DNA from: Symbiodinium natans
Taxonomy: Eukaryota; Sar; Dinophyceae; Suessiales; Symbiodiniaceae
NCBI GenBank assembly: GCA_905221605.1
Contig: CAJNDS010002380.1
Location: forward strand, 154,001-215,000
Length of the DNA stretch: 61,000 nt
Direction of reading: 5' to 3'
Shown: positions 39,450 through 51,592 of the stretch, piece by piece
How positions within the stretch are numbered: the stretch's first letter is position 1
Layout of the letters: the number at the start of each line of letters is the position of its first letter
Notes under the pieces: model-generated
What the model was told of the DNA's origin: nothing
The model's input: only the letters and a program-made list of their open reading frames with translations
Databases searched by the model: none
Translations under genes and position numbers: made by a program

Positions 39450-39837
39450 GTGGCGCGGCTGAGAGGGTTTAGGGTTTCGGGTTTAGGGTTTAGGCTTCTT
39501 GTGGTTAGAAGGTCTCCGGCGGGGGTTGGGGGGCGGGGGCGGCATTTTTATGTTTGAGGTGTTTGAGTTCGGGTTTCGGGTTTGCTTTTTCAGATGAAAA
39601 GGCTCGTGGAGGGGGGGGGGGTCCGAGTAGTTGGCTTTCAGCTTAAAGCTTAGGGTCCAACTCCACCAAAGAACCCTTTAGAGATTGCTGGCAAGTTGGG
39701 GGAGGCTTGGGTTCTCCGTCCAGGGGTTCAGGTGTTCAGGTTGCGTTGAGCTCGGCTTGCGCAAAAGCGGTCTGGAGGTGTCCTCAAACTTTCGCCACAA
39801 AAGCCTAGAAACCCAACAAAACCCCAAGCCCCAGACT

Positions 39838-39938
39838 GGGTTTAGGGTTTAGGGTTTAGGGTTTAGGGTTTAGGGTTTAGGGTTTAGGGTTTAGGGTTTA
39901 GGGTTTAGGGTTTAGGGTTTAGGGTTTAGGGTTTAGGG
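39838..39938. repeat. Perfect TTTAGGG array
   Basis: About 14 uninterrupted TTTAGGG units between candidate exons 21 and 22, followed by CCCTAAA units at 40118-40206, so the intron has inverted arrays. Confidence 0.95.
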
Positions 39939-40256
39939 AACCCTGAACCCCGAAGTCCTAAACCTTGAGCCCCAAAAAACTACGAGACGTGGGCTAAGGC
40001 GGTCTGGGATCTTTGGGATCCCAAGCCCTAAGCCGAAACCCTCAGCCCTAAGCAGCCCTACTGTTACGGGCCTAGGGCATTGCAGGGATCAGGAGTCAGA
40101 GCTCAAGAATTGCACCCTAAACCCTCAACCCTAAACCCTAAACCCGAAACCCTAAACCCTACACCCTAAACCCTACACCCTAAACCCTACACCCTAAACC
40201 CTAAACTTTGGGGTTTCTGTTGGGGTCGCCGGCTTGGGGAGCTGGGCCGTGCCTAG

Positions 40257-40322
40257 GTACGCTGCCGTAGCGGCGACGCCGGAGAATGCGCGCAGCTCAA
40301 GTCAAGCTGTTTCAAGTGCAGG
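40257..40322 (+). CDS. Candidate tail exon 22, Ala/Ser-rich
   Basis: gcctAG|GTACGC to GCAGG|GTTTAGG. It encodes YAAVAATPENARSSSQAVSS in phase 2. A GC donor after 40317 would give phase 0, which suits exon 23 better. Confidence 0.5.
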
Positions 40323-41638
40323 GTTTAGGGGTTTTGGGGTCCGTTGCTCTGTTTTTTGTGGTATCCAAGTGGCTGTTTAATGTAAACTCTTTCGGCTAGG
40401 CATGCTGCATGACTTGCATCGTGCGGGTTGGTTCGGCTTAGGGCCTTCCCTAAAGTCAAGCTTATAACCCCAAAGGTCAGTGCATTCTTCCCCAAAAAGT
40501 GCGGGGCAGAGGGGTGATGGTTGAGACCCCAACGACACCCGAACGCTGCCCTAAACGCAAAAATGGTACAGACCCCGAAGCATTCACCCCAAGCCCTAAA
40601 ATTCAGAACCCTCGCACGCGAGTCCTGTTCCTCGCAGCCATACAGTTTATGTACGCTTTTGTTGAGATTTGAGAAAGGTTCTTTCCAGCCCCCCCTCCCT
40701 TTTGTTTCTGGTTCTTATATGATGAGGGGACTGCTACCACGTGAGAGTTGTGGCTGAAAGGTCTCAGCCGCACCGTCGATGCAGGCAGCCTGCCGGTCGG
40801 GTTTAGGTTTGGGGATGAAGATTGCAGTCTTTAGGGCCCGAGGCTTGGCGTGAAAGCCAAAAGCCATGCAAGATATCAGCTTGGGGTTCAGGACTTCTGG
40901 TTTGCATGCGGGGTTTTGGGGTGTACATCTGCGTTCTCTTTAACATTTCCGTAGGCAGTAAGGGTAGGGGGTGGGTAGGGGGTAGAGGAGGGTAGGGGGG
41001 GGGGGGCAGAGGGTAGGGGGGGCAGAGGGTAGGGGTAGGGCAGGGGTCTTTAACATTCCGTTTAGGGGGATGGGTAGTGGGTTAGGAAACCACAACCCAC
41101 TTGAAACCTCACATGGCGATTCGGTCCGGTTTCGGGCTTAGGGTCTCAAGGGCTGAGGGTGGTTCAAGGGAGTTTGGACTGGAGGCCGAATCGGCGCCGG
41201 CTGCTGCTTGGATGCAGAAGTGCGGGGTGTGAACCCAAAATTTTTCAAAGCCTCATGCTCCCACCTGGGTTCAGTAGGGTGCCCTATCATCCCTCCGCCT
41301 TCTATACGGCTAATTAAGGGGTTTAGGGTTTAGGGTTTATAGGGTTAAGGGTTTAGGGTATGCCTACATTTAGGGGGACCCTTGGGAGGGGGGGAGAGGA
41401 GGGAGTTGGCAACATGTCGCTGTGCTTCGAAGCTTTTGTTTTGTCTTCGTAGGGAATTAGGGGCGTGAGGTTACCTTTTGTGACTCCTCAAGGGTTATAT
41501 AGGGGACCCTTAATTAAAGTTAAGCCCAAACCCTAAACCCTAAACCCAAAACCCCAAACCCTAAACCCTAAACCCCAAACCCTAAACCCTAAACCCTGGA
41601 AGATGTGAAGGTACCTCATTCCTTCCTGAGCAAGCAAG

Positions 41639-41706
41639 GCCTCTGCCGGAGCCAGCAGCTCGCGCGCGAACGGGCAGGCAGCGCCACCTCCGGTCCCTGC
41701 TTCGAG
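41639..41706 (+). CDS. Candidate tail exon 23, Ser/Pro-rich
   Basis: agcaAG|GCCTCT to TTCGAG|GTTTAGGG. It reads ASAGASSSRANGQAAPPPVP in phase 0, flanked by CCCTAAA upstream and TTTAGGG downstream like the certain exons. Other frames are open too. Confidence 0.45.
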
Positions 41707-42291
41707 GTTTAGGGTTTAGGGTTTAGGATTTAGGGTTTAAGCTTAGGGTTAAGGGTTTAGGGTTTAAGGTTTAGGGTTTAGGGGATAGGAGGTTATAAGT
41801 AGGGCAGCTTTGGTTACAACTGGCCATGGGTTGGGTGAAGCCTCAGCTCCGCTTGCGCCAGGGCTTCAGTGGGCAAGATCCGCCGCAGGCACGGGACATG
41901 AAAAGGGGGTTCAGGGTTGAAGGGTGTAACCCTGAACCCTAAACCTTAAACCCTAAACCTTAAACCCTAAACCCTAAATCCTAAACCCTAAGGAAGGGTT
42001 TCGGGTTTAGCAACATCCAGGTCCAGCAGAACAGCCAGCAGACTCGTCCATCTTCTCCCCCTCCCCTTCCCCACTAAGCCCTATACCCCAGACCTGAGAC
42101 TGGAAACCCTCAACCTTGCAGCAAACCGCCGCCTTCAAGGTCCTTCACAAAGACTCCAAGCCCCGGAAGTTGGGAGCTCCGAACCCACACCCCGAGCCCT
42201 CGTTTTTGGAGGCCTCGCCCACAGCTCCCGTGTGCGGGCCTCGTTTGTGGTGGAGCCGCCGGGGTTCAGGAGTTTAGGGTTCCCGGCCCAG

Positions 42292-42342
42292 ATGCAGCAT
42301 CCTGAGCCATTTCCAAGATCAGCTCCGCCTCGCGGCCCGGAT
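42292..42342 (+). CDS. Candidate exon 24, amphipathic helix
   Basis: ggcccAG|ATGCAG, with a possible GT donor CGGAT|GTATTT. Read in phase 2 it gives CSILSHFQDQLRLAAR, a plausible helix. The GC-rich block sits between telomere-like repeats. The end is uncertain. Confidence 0.35.
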
Positions 42343-42557
42343 GTATTTACAGCATCAACTCCCCCCCGATTCTCATCAGCCCCAAACCCTGAACCCTAAA
42401 CCCTACACCCCTAGCCCTAAACCCTAAACCCTAAATGCTAAATCCTAAACCCCTTAGCTCTAAACCGTATCAGGATTTGTTGCGGGTTAGCTGGGAACGG
42501 CTTCAGGTATCCGCCCACGGCGCGGCAGGCTGGGGCAGCTCATGCGGGCCGAGTTGA

Positions 42558-42634
42558 GTTAGGGTTTAGGGTTTAGGGTTTAGGGTTTAGGGTTTAGGGT
42601 TTAGGGTTTAGGGTTTAGGGTTTAGGGTTTAGGG
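42558..42634. repeat. Perfect TTTAGGG array
   Basis: About 11 perfect units. Confidence 0.95.
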
Positions 42635-43314
42635 TGTGTCACATGCTCCGCGCACACCACCACGCAGGGCGTGTGTTGTGGTGTGTGCCAAGGTTCACGT
42701 CCTCTCCCAACCCACCCACCCAATTTATGACCTTGGTCGGGTTTAGGGTTTTTATATTGTTGTTGTCGGCTCTCCTCTCAAATAGTTGCTCGAATCCGAT
42801 TCCGCTCTGTTCCTCGGACAGAGAGGTTTGTGCTTTGGGATTTGGACTGGTCTGGGAAAAGCCCAACAAAGCCAAGAAATGGTCCGGCAAAGACAGAAAC
42901 AGGTCCAGAAATGGTCTGGAAGGCAATTGGTCCGAGGCTTGTGCTTTGGGATCTGGGGACGTTTTTGCCGCGTACTGGTCCAGGAAGAGCTCAAGTAAGG
43001 CTCAGAATGGTCCACAAAAACATCAGACCTAAACTGAGAAAGGAGGTTTAGAGCAAGGCAGTGCCTTCTCAGGCAAGGGCAGGGCCCAAAACAAAAAAAA
43101 CTCAGAAATGGCTTGTGAGCAGCTCAAAAAAGGCTCGAAAGTGGTCTGGGAGCAGTCCGGGAAAAGCCCAAAAAGGTGTAAATCCTAAATCCTAAATCCT
43201 CAATCCTAAATCCTAAATCCTAAATCCTAAACCCTAAATCCTGAATCCTAAACCCTAAATCTTAAGGAGGTTGGTGACTCTGGGCGAGGGTTTGGGGTCA
43301 TAACTCTTTCGCAG

Positions 43315-43454
43315 TTCCAGCACGCCTGTCGCGTGCGCCGGCACCGAGCTCCTTCGCTGCGACTGTCGCGACAGCTTCGGAGCTGGCAGGGGCTGTCGCC
43401 ACCTGCACGCTCGCTGCTGGCTATTGCAGCGCCCGCATCTCGCCTCAGTTCAGG
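43315..43454 (+). CDS. Candidate exon 25, Ala/Ser/Thr-rich
   Basis: cgcAG|TTCCAG to TTCAGG|GTTTAAGG, 140 nt. The frame entering in phase 1 gives ARLSRAPAPSSFAATVATAS and stays open to the donor. The phase does not join exon 24 cleanly. A C-rich array (43171-43260) precedes it and a G-rich array follows. Confidence 0.4.
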
Positions 43455-43855
43455 GTTTAAGGTTTAGGGTGTAGGGTTTAGGGTTTAGGGTGTAGGGTTC
43501 GGGTTTAGGGCTATCTTCAAGATATAGGGTTGCCGCAGCCCGAAACCAGGCTGTTGCCACGACCCACCCCCAAAGTAACGACGGAAACAAAGCTTAAAAA
43601 CGGCCAAACCAGCAGTCGAGCTTTTGCTCAACGCGTTTCGGTCAAACTTTCGGTCGAAACGTCTCGGTAAAAGGTTAATGAGACCCAAGTTTTGTACCCA
43701 ATCTCCAAACCTGAAGCCCCCTAAGCCCAAAACCTCCAGAGAGGTGGCACCGACCTGCGCTCCGAGCTCCCTACCTCCGCTACAGGTCCTGGCTTTGGCA
43801 TTTAGGATTCAGAGCCCAAGTGTGGATGAGTTGAGGGCTTAGGGTTTCGGTAGAC

Positions 43856-43890
<35 letters not shown>

Positions 43891-44799
43891 CGCCGGGGCA
43901 ACCAATCAGAACACGAAACCTTAAACCAGAAGGCCCCAATCTCTGGACTACCGGGTTGTCGCGGGTTTGGGGTTCCTGGGCTGAGTCTGCCTTGTCAGGT
44001 TTCGGACTTTGGCAGGCAGGCAGTTATGTTATTCTGGCTACAACCCCGAACCCTGAGGCCCAGGTAAAGCCTCCAAATCCCGAAATCCCGCATCCCTTGA
44101 ACCTTAAGGCCTGAACCTTGCACCCTATGCCTTGAAGCCTGGACCCTAAACATCCCTAGACCCTTTTCTCATGAAGGTTCATGTGTTTTTAAAGAGCAGG
44201 GTTAGAAGGACGCAGAAGGGGCTTAGGGTATTCCGACAAGGTAGTGCCCAGTCATAACTACAGTTGCACTACTATTTGCCGAAACCGGCCCGCGCCAGGA
44301 GATTACGGATGCCCTAGATCGCGCTGAGCAGGATGGGGGTCATTGCAGCGTGATGCATGTCTACCTTAGCCGGAGTCGTGAACCCGGTTTTTAGGTAAAC
44401 CTCTAAATGCCTAAGTGCCCATACCCCCAAAGCCACCGCGAGATGTTGAAAGAGACAGAGAAGTTGTTGAAGATTGTGGGCTTCTGGTGGGGAGGGGCTT
44501 CGCACTGTACCTACATCTTACAGCCGGGACCATGCTTCAAACCCCAAGCCGAAGATAACGGGTGTAAAGTAGGGAAGCTACTGGTACAACCAGAACAGGT
44601 TGAAGCCAACCATAACAGATTGAAGCCGCTGTTTTTGGGAGGGGGTGCTTAGAACGCTGCCTGTTTGTAACCACCCCTGCGCCTTCAGGTAGAACCCGAG
44701 TCTGGAGTCTGGGGTTCAGCCTCCTCGCCTGCCTCCTCCTCTAAACCCAAAACCTTAACCCCTATTCCTAAACTCCAAACCCCGAACCCCAAACCCCAA

Positions 44800-44945
44800 A
44801 CCCCAAACCGCAAACCCCCAACCCCCAACCCCCAACCCCCAACCCCCAACCCCCAACCCCCAACCCCCAACCCCCAACCCCCAACCCCCAACCCCCAACC
44901 CCCAACCCCCAGCCCCCAGCCCCCAACCCCCAACCCCCAACCATA
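44800..44945. repeat. CCCCCAA heptamer tandem
   Basis: About 17 AACCCCC units, a C-rich variant of the telomere-like heptamer, placed directly before candidate exon 26. It creates the Gly-Trp-Gly-Leu repeat ORF on the minus strand. Confidence 0.92.
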
Positions 44946-44977
44946 AAACCTAAACTCTATTTTGCGATTCCGCACAG

Positions 44978-45022
44978 ATGGCCAAGTTCCTGCGGGAGCA
45001 GCAAGACTTCTGGATGGAGCAG
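44978..45022 (+). CDS. Candidate exon 26, coiled-coil-like
   Basis: cgcacAG|ATGGCC to GAGCAG|GCGGCG (GC donor), or to 45036 with a GT donor. It encodes MAKFLREQQDFWMEQ, a charged helix. The upstream intron end is a long CCCCCAA array and TTTAGGG follows. The ATG after the acceptor may be internal or a start. Confidence 0.55.
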
Positions 45023-45135
45023 GCGGCGTCCGCGCGGTGTGGATGTGGCTTGCAACTCCGGTTTAGGTTTTAGGGTTCAGGGTTTAGGGTTTAGGGTTTA
45101 GGGGTAACACTGCTTCGGCATGAGCCCTAATCATT

Positions 45136-45242
45136 GGGATGTTCTCTCCCTTTTCTAACAGCTCGCTAATGGGAATCAGAATGGGGGGTCTCGAATCCCT
45201 ATTAAGACTATTCAGGACCGTAAGTATAAGGGGGAACATCCC
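45136..45242. mobile_element. MITE-like family A copy
   Basis: Ends GGGATGTTCTCCC and GTATAAGGGGGAACATCC, in an intron downstream of exon 26. Confidence 0.8.
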
Positions 45243-45671
45243 TACCTAACCACCTTAATCTGACACAGCCCCACCACATGGGTACAAAGGGTAGTTCTCT
45301 GAAGCAGGGTCCCTTGTGGGGCCCTCTATAGAGTCGACACACCTGAAAGTGAGAACCCCCAAAAGGGCCCTTTTTTAGAGAGCGATTGAGTTGCCGAAGT
45401 CCCGGCCCGAGACGAGCAACTGCTTTAGAAACTCTCACCCCAGGCACGAGCTTTGAGTACCTTGCGTGGGGTTTAGGGTTTAGGGTTTAGGGTTTAGGGT
45501 TTATGGTTTAGGGTTTAGGGTTTAGGGGCAGCACGCAATTCCTGTGTCACGCCGGGGAACCTAAGCCCCAAAGCCAAAACCCTTAAATCCGAAGCCTTCT
45601 GAAGCCCTCGGCCCTCAACAGCCCACCTGGGAATCTCGCTCCCCCCCCCCCCTGCCCACCCCTCCCCCCAG

Positions 45672-45706
45672 CTTCGGATCCAGGTGCGGCAAATTCAGGC
45701 AGGAGG
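45672..45706 (+). CDS. Candidate exon 27
   Basis: tcccccccAG|CTTCGG to GGAGG|GTTTAAGG. It encodes LRIQVRQIQAG in phase 0/2, continuing the helical character of exon 26. Confidence 0.45.
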
Positions 45707-45811
45707 GTTTAAGGTTTAGGGTTTAGGGTTTGGGGTTTGGGGTTTGGGGTTTAGGGTGGCGGAGCTTCGAAGGGGTGGAGTGGGCTTGAAAGGCTTCGAG
45801 CTGAGATATTG

Positions 45812-45900
45812 CGGGGTTTACGCGGTGCCTTACTGGTGTCCTTATTCTAAGGGGATCCTATATTGGGGACCCCTGTCTGCGTAAGCCCCCCATATCTTTG
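45812..45900. mobile_element. MITE-like family C copy, reverse orientation
   Basis: Contains CTTATTCTAAGGGGATCCTA, the reverse of the family core. Confidence 0.65.
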
Positions 45901-46273
45901 GGGTTTGGTCGAAGGCTCTCAAAGCAGGTGCCCCATATTGAAAAGACGCTCAGCTATGGCGTTGAGTCCCAAGAACGCAACCTGAAAGACAAATGCCCTC
46001 AATCCCTAAACCCTCCACCGCAAACACCTCTTGTGTCGGGTCACAAAGCGCAGACATCCATGGCTTTTTTTTGGGGAGGCTTGGGAGGCTTGGGGTGTTT
46101 AGAGCTTAAGTTTTTGGGGCTCTTAAGGTTTTAGCGATCAGGGTTTAGGGTCTAGAGTCTAGGGGTTGTTCTGACCTGACGATAGCCTCCAATGTTCCCT
46201 AGACTTTCGACCTAAATACTCTAAATACTGGGCCCGGGTAGGGCTGATACCACAGGCCGGCCACTCTGTCCAG

Positions 46274-46319
46274 AGCACGCGCGGCCCTGAGCATGTGGCT
46301 GTCCACCGGCCCCCCGGCA
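46274..46319 (+). CDS. Candidate exon 28
   Basis: ctgtccAG|AGCACG to CCGGCA|GCTTCG (GC donor). It encodes ARAALSMWLSTGPPA, phase 2 in and 0 out, joining exons 27 and 29. Confidence 0.4.
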
Positions 46320-46523
46320 GCTTCGCTTTGCCTAAGCCCTAAACCCTAAACTCAGGGCCTAGGCCGCCCCCCTACGTTGGGGGACGGCGCTTAAGCTCGG
46401 ACGGCGTGGGGTGGGAGAAAGTTGTTAGATGGCCCTCCACAATCGGGCCAAAACTGCTCTTCGCACCTCACGAAGCTTTCGAGCTTGTTCCGACCTTCAC
46501 AGCATCTACGCCCTATCACAGCA

Positions 46524-46656
46524 AACCCTAAACCCTAAACCCTAAACCCTAAACCCTAAACCCTAAACCCTAAACTCTAAACCCTAAACCTTAAACCCTA
46601 AACCTTAAACCCTAAACCCTAAACCCTGAACCCAAAACCCTAAACCCTAAACCTTG
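46524..46656. repeat. CCCTAAA array
   Basis: Heptamers with scattered CCTTAAA and CCCTGAA variants. Confidence 0.9.
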
Positions 46657-46774
46657 CTTGGTCCTCAGCATCCGACATGGTGACCAGGGTGCCTTGACCC
46701 AACAGCTCAAGCAGGAAGCGCGAGCTCTGAAATCTCCCGAAGGCTTCAACCCGAAAGCCCTAAACCCTTAAACC

Positions 46775-46895
46775 TGAACTACTAACTGCTTAAGAACCCC
46801 CCAAAAAATGAATATTCCTGCTTGTAAGGGCAACATAGGATTTGTTTTTAAATTTTGGTTTTCATCTTTGGCGGGTTCTTAAGCAAATAGTAGTG
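46775..46895. mobile_element. MITE-like family D copy
   Basis: Well-kept inverted ends around an AT-rich middle. Confidence 0.78.
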
Positions 46896-46943
46896 AAGCC
46901 CCTGCCCACACCCGACCCCATACTCTACAGACGCTACAGAACC

Positions 46944-47087
46944 TACTTGGAGGTTCATGGTACTTATTAACTAATTATAACTGTGCCCACAACTGTACTT
47001 ATAGCCATATTAGGGCACTTAAGGGGCTTATAAGTGGGTTGTAAGTACAGTTATAATTGGTGAATAAGTACCATGAGCCTCCCAGTA
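46944..47087. mobile_element. MITE-like family B copy, longest
   Basis: TACTTGGAGGTTCATGGTAC to GTACCATGAGCCTCCCAGTA, with internal TTATAACTGT/ACAGTTATAA arms. Confidence 0.87.
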
Positions 47088-47516
47088 CACCCTAAGCCCT
47101 CCAGGCCTTCAATGTCTGGCTCAAGGATGGCGATCTCTCCACCAATCTAGCGTTTTTTTGTAGGACTACGCTTGTCTGTTCTGTTTTCTTGAGTGGTTTC
47201 AGGTTTGGGGCTGTTACGCTACGCCTTTGGGGCTTCTTGGGGATTGTTGGGGCATCTTAGGGTTTTTTGGGGCTTCTGAGGGCTTTTGGGGTTTTTGGGG
47301 CTTTTTAAGGTTTTGGGCCTTTTGGGTTTTTATGGGTTTTTTGGAGGGCTCACATGCTCGGCAGGCCACGAGGGTGCAAATCAAGAAGTATGATCTTACA
47401 TGATCGTAGCTTACGACGCAAACACCAAGCTTTTGAATCGCACGATTAAGAACCTTTCCCTTTTTTTTCTGAGGTCCCGAAACCCTAAACCCCAACCCTA
47501 AACCCTAAACCCCTAG

Positions 47517-47582
47517 ACAAGCGCGAGGCCGGCCTTGGAGTCCCCAGCGCCCTCCGCGCCCGCGGCCGGGCCCGTCGAGGAG
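47517..47582 (+). CDS. Candidate exon 29, Pro/Ala-rich
   Basis: ccctAG|ACAAGC to GAGGAG|GTCGGG. It encodes TSARPALESPAPSAPAAGPV then EE in phase 0. The segment is GC-rich, sits directly after a CCCTAAA array, and is followed by poly-G. Confidence 0.55.
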
Positions 47583-47910
47583 GTCGGGGGGGGGGGGGGG
47601 GGAGCGAGTGGGGTCCAGAAGCGTTTCTGTTTTTTTTGTTTTCTTTTTTCTTTGAGGTCCCTAAAGCCTAAACCCCAACCCCTAAACCCTAAACCCTAAA
47701 CCCTGGACCCCTAAACCCTAAACCCAAAACCCTAAACCTAAAGCCTAAAGCCTAAACCCTAAACCGTACACCCTAAACCCTCACAGGGTTTAGGGTTTAG
47801 GGTTGTGGGCTTCGAGGGTTTTGGGGTTCGGCTTGCGGGGTCCTGGTGGAGGGCGCGTTGGGGGCAAGTGGAGCAAGAGGCCCTGGCAATCCTTTCAGCA
47901 TATTTTGGTA

Positions 47911-48017
47911 GCTCCCTGATACTAACAGTCCTTAATAGGGATTATAGTAACCCTTTGGACAATCCCTATTATATGAGGGACCAAACTAAGGATTGTTGGT
48001 ATAAGGGGGAACATTTC
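47911..48017. mobile_element. MITE-like family A copy
   Basis: Inner sequence ACTAACAGTCCTTAATAGGG and right end TATAAGGGGGAACAT. The left end is degraded. Confidence 0.75.
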
Positions 48018-48634
48018 AAGGCATGTCGGTTTTAGGGCCCAAGCCTCCCCCAAACAAAGAGAACTTTCCTCCGAGCCATCTGTGCATTGGCGCGACGAGG
48101 AAAAGTGTAGCTGAACAGTTCTAGACCCTAAACCCTAAACCCTAAACCCTAAACCCTGAACCCTGAACCCTGAACCCTGAACCCTGAACCCTTAACACGA
48201 AATTCCCACCCAGGCCTGCTTAGGCCGTACCCACCCTTTTCTAGGGTGCCTGGACTTAGAACTACACCCGACAGCGACTAACTTGGACTTAGTATGCAAG
48301 CCTAAAGAGTTGTGTCGAGCGTGAGCTGCACCTCCAGTGCCCGTGCAGTGCCCCGCCTGGCGTACCTCGCCCCCCTCTAAACCCTAAACCCTAACCCCGA
48401 AACCCTAAACCTTAAACCCTAAACCCTGGTCAGTCCTCAAAATGGTGGTAGCTTTTGGGTTCCCTGAGTATCAGATGGTAGCTTTTGGGTACACTGAATA
48501 ACAGGGGCCGTGTTAAAGCGAGGACCGTGATAGAAGTGGGCACTAAAACACCAAACGGGGGCATGCAAGGCTTCATACAGACAGATTTTAGATCCAGGTG
48601 AAGCCGTTTTAGATAGTTCGTTCTCCCGTGTGTA

Positions 48635-48845
48635 AACCCTAAACCCTAAACCCTGAACCCTGAACCCTTAGACCCTAAACCCTCAACCCTAAACCCTAAA
48701 CCCTAAACCTTAAACCCCTAAACACTAAACGCTGAACCTCAACCCTAAACCCTAAAACCTAAAACCTAAACCCTAAACCCTAAACCCTAAACCCTAACCC
48801 CTAAACCCTAAACCCCTAAACCCTAAACCCTAAATCCTACCTTTA
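48635..48845. repeat. Degenerate CCCTAAA array
   Basis: About 200 bp of CCCTAAA with CCCTGAA, CCCCTAAA and CCTAAAA variants. A G-rich stretch with TTTTAGGG and TTTTAGAGGG units follows at 48925-49095. Confidence 0.85.
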
Positions 48846-49109
48846 CCCCAAACCCCCAAACCCATGTGTTGTGAGAGGCCCTGCGACATCCACAGACCAT
48901 CCCACCCAAAACACCAAACCCTGAAGGTTTTAGGGTTTTAGGGTTTCAGGATTCTAGGGTTTTAGAGGGTGTTAGAGGGTTTTAGGGTTTTAGGGTTTTA
49001 GAGGGTTTTAGAGGGTTTTAGAGGGTTTTAGGGTTCTGGGGTTCTGGGGTTCAAATTTTGGGGTCCTAGGCTTTTAGGTTTCAGGGTTTAGGATTCTAAA
49101 CCCTAAACC

Positions 49110-49221
49110 CTAAACCCTCAAGCCTCAAGCCTCAAGCCTCAAGCCTCAAGCCTCAAGCCTCAAGCCTCAAGCCTCAAGCCTCAAGCCTCAAGCCTCAAGC
49201 CTCAAGCCTCAAGCCTCAAGC

Positions 49222-49285
<64 letters not shown>
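49110..49285. repeat. CCTCAAG then CCCTCAA heptamer tandems
   Basis: About 15 CCTCAAG units followed by about 9 CCCTCAA units, ending at the pyrimidine tract of exon 31. Two variant units are homogenised side by side. Confidence 0.93.
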
Positions 49286-49288
<3 letters not shown>

Positions 49289-49299
49289 TCTTCTTTCAG

Positions 49300-49356
49300 G
49301 ACGACCAGCTTGCGGAGCTGCGCCGTGCCGGGGCGCCCAAGGGCAAGCGGCTTGCG
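49300..49356 (+). CDS. Candidate exon 31, charged helix
   Basis: A strong acceptor (ctcttctttcAG|GACGAC) and a donor CTTGCG|GTTTAC bound it, phase 0/0. It encodes DDQLAELRRAGAPKGKRLA. It follows 170 bp of AAGCCTC and AACCCTC tandem arrays. Exon 30 was not found; a weak candidate lies near 48320-48360. Confidence 0.65.
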
Positions 49357-49445
49357 GTTTACGGGCTTTGGGGTTTGCGTTTTAGGGTCTAGGGTTTAGG
49401 ATTCAGGGTTTAGGGTTTAGGGGTGTTTAGGGGATTGAGGTCGGG

Positions 49446-49515
49446 CTTAATAGGGATTATAATAGGGGGTACCATCATCCCTATTAAGGACTGTTAGAGT
49501 AAGGGGGAACATCCC
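49446..49515. mobile_element. MITE-like family A remnant
   Basis: Right half only, CTTAATAGGGATTATAATAG to AAGGGGGAACATCCC. Confidence 0.75.
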
Positions 49516-50263
49516 AAGCTTGAGGGGAGGTGTCGGTTTTTTTTTCTCCGGTTTACGCGGGTTTAAGGGGTTTGAGGGGGTTTGGGGGGTTTTGGGGGGT
49601 TTAGGGTTTTTTTTTTTCGGTTTACGGGTTTAAGGGGTTTGAGAGGTTTTCGTTGACGGGGATTAAGGGGTTTGAGGGGGTTTAGGGGGTTTAGGGGTTT
49701 AGGGGGTTTAGGGGGTTATTTAGGGGTTTTGGGAGGTTTAACGTTTTGGGGGGTTTTTTTAGGGTTTTGGGGGGTTTGCAAGCCCTCCGCGCTATGGGAA
49801 TCCCCTGTGTGGTTCCGGTTCCATCTGGGCCGTCTGCAGAGCTTGAAGGGCCGGCCTAAGGGCCTAAGGATATAGGCTCCTGTTCGGGGTACTTGTGAGC
49901 GAGATGCTTGGGTGCTTAGATCCGATGGACGTTCGAGGCCAAGGGGATCGCTTGGGCTATGCGGCTTTATTATCCTAAACCCTGAACCCTGAACCCTAAA
50001 CCTTAAACCCTGAGCACCCCAGGCATCCAGGATGTTCAGGGCAAAGCGCTCTTCGGGAGAGGGGGGGAGATGTCCCCCTTCCGCTCGCCCACAACTCCTC
50101 AAAAATCCCAAGGCCAATCGCTTGAACCCTGAACCCTGAAAAGTCTACAGCCGTGAAGCCCGAAAACCTTGAACAGCTACTTGGACGCTCATTCTGTTGG
50201 GGGCCCAATCAGGTGCAGCCCCGAGCCCTACACCACAAATCCAGCTTATCAACCCTAAACCCT

Positions 50264-50535
<272 letters not shown>

Positions 50536-50572
50536 ATCCAAAACCCCTCAAGCACTAAATTCCTCAGCCCAG

Positions 50573-50634
50573 GCTCGCCAAGAGCAGTGGATCCGAAAGA
50601 GATCCCAGACGCAAAGTGGAGATCCTCCGGAAGA
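50573..50634 (+). CDS. Candidate exon 32
   Basis: agcccAG|GCTCGC to GAAGA|GTGAGG. It encodes ARQEQWIRKRSQTQSGDPPE in phase 0/2, directly extending exon 31. The upstream intron ends in a long AACCCTC array. Confidence 0.6.
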
Positions 50635-51592
50635 GTGAGGGCTGAGGGGGCTTAGTGGTTCGGGGTTCAGGGGTTTCGGGTTTAGGGTTTAGGGTTGAGA
50701 GTTTGGGCTGTGAGGGGGCCGGACTAGACACTGACTCCTAAACCCCATGACTTCCTACTTCTGCCCGGATCTGGATGTAGGCGCATTGCCATGATGATGT
50801 AGGAAAAGCAGAAGTTTGCTAGGGCCGTGTCCATCAGAGAATTGGACGAGGGTGCAGTGGCTCATCTTACGTACTGCGTGGGGGCTTATTCTCAGGGTGC
50901 GTTTACCAAAGTGCTTGAAGGACTGGTCGCGCACCGCCTAAACCAAGAATCCGAATCTCGCGGCACATAAGCAGACACCGAAGCGGGCTTCTTGGGCACC
51001 GCCGCTGCACCCTTGTTTGCCTTGGACAGACAGACCGCCTGTGCTGGCATTGCCGCGTGGCCTTCAAAAGGTGCATGGTGTGGGCATTTCGGATTTTAGG
51101 GTGTGCACGCCTGTTCACTCTGTAGCGTTTAGGCGTCGCCCCCCCCCTTTCCATCCTGACCAGACTCAGCTCAATGTTTAAGGTTCTTGGGTAGTGCGTG
51201 GAACTGTGCATCCCTTCGTCACCGTTTAGAGTTTAGGGTTTAGGGTTACTTCTGTCCATCTGAATTCCACCACGCCACCCCGGGTCCATGTGCTGTTGAG
51301 GTCTAAGCCCCCTGCTTAGTTAACCCCCCTCGCCTGCCCCTTTGCCAGGAACCGCAGTGCACTTAAAGGGAATCTGCGAAAACAGATGTCACCTTGGAAT
51401 CACGGAAAACCGTAGCCTAAACTTTGCCTCAACACCCTGAACCCAACGCCCCATGTGCCAAAACCCTGAACCCTAAGCCCTAAACTCTAGACCCTAAAAC
51501 CTAAACCCTAAACCCCAAACCCTAAACCCCAAACCCCAAACCCTAAACTTACACTAGCCTAAACTCATCTAAACTCGACCCTCGGGCTCAAG

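Noticed and set aside
44685-44975. Minus-strand ORF with Gly-Trp-Gly-Leu repeats
   Set aside because: It is a translation of the CCCCCAA heptamer tandem, and a real exon start lies on the other strand at its edge.
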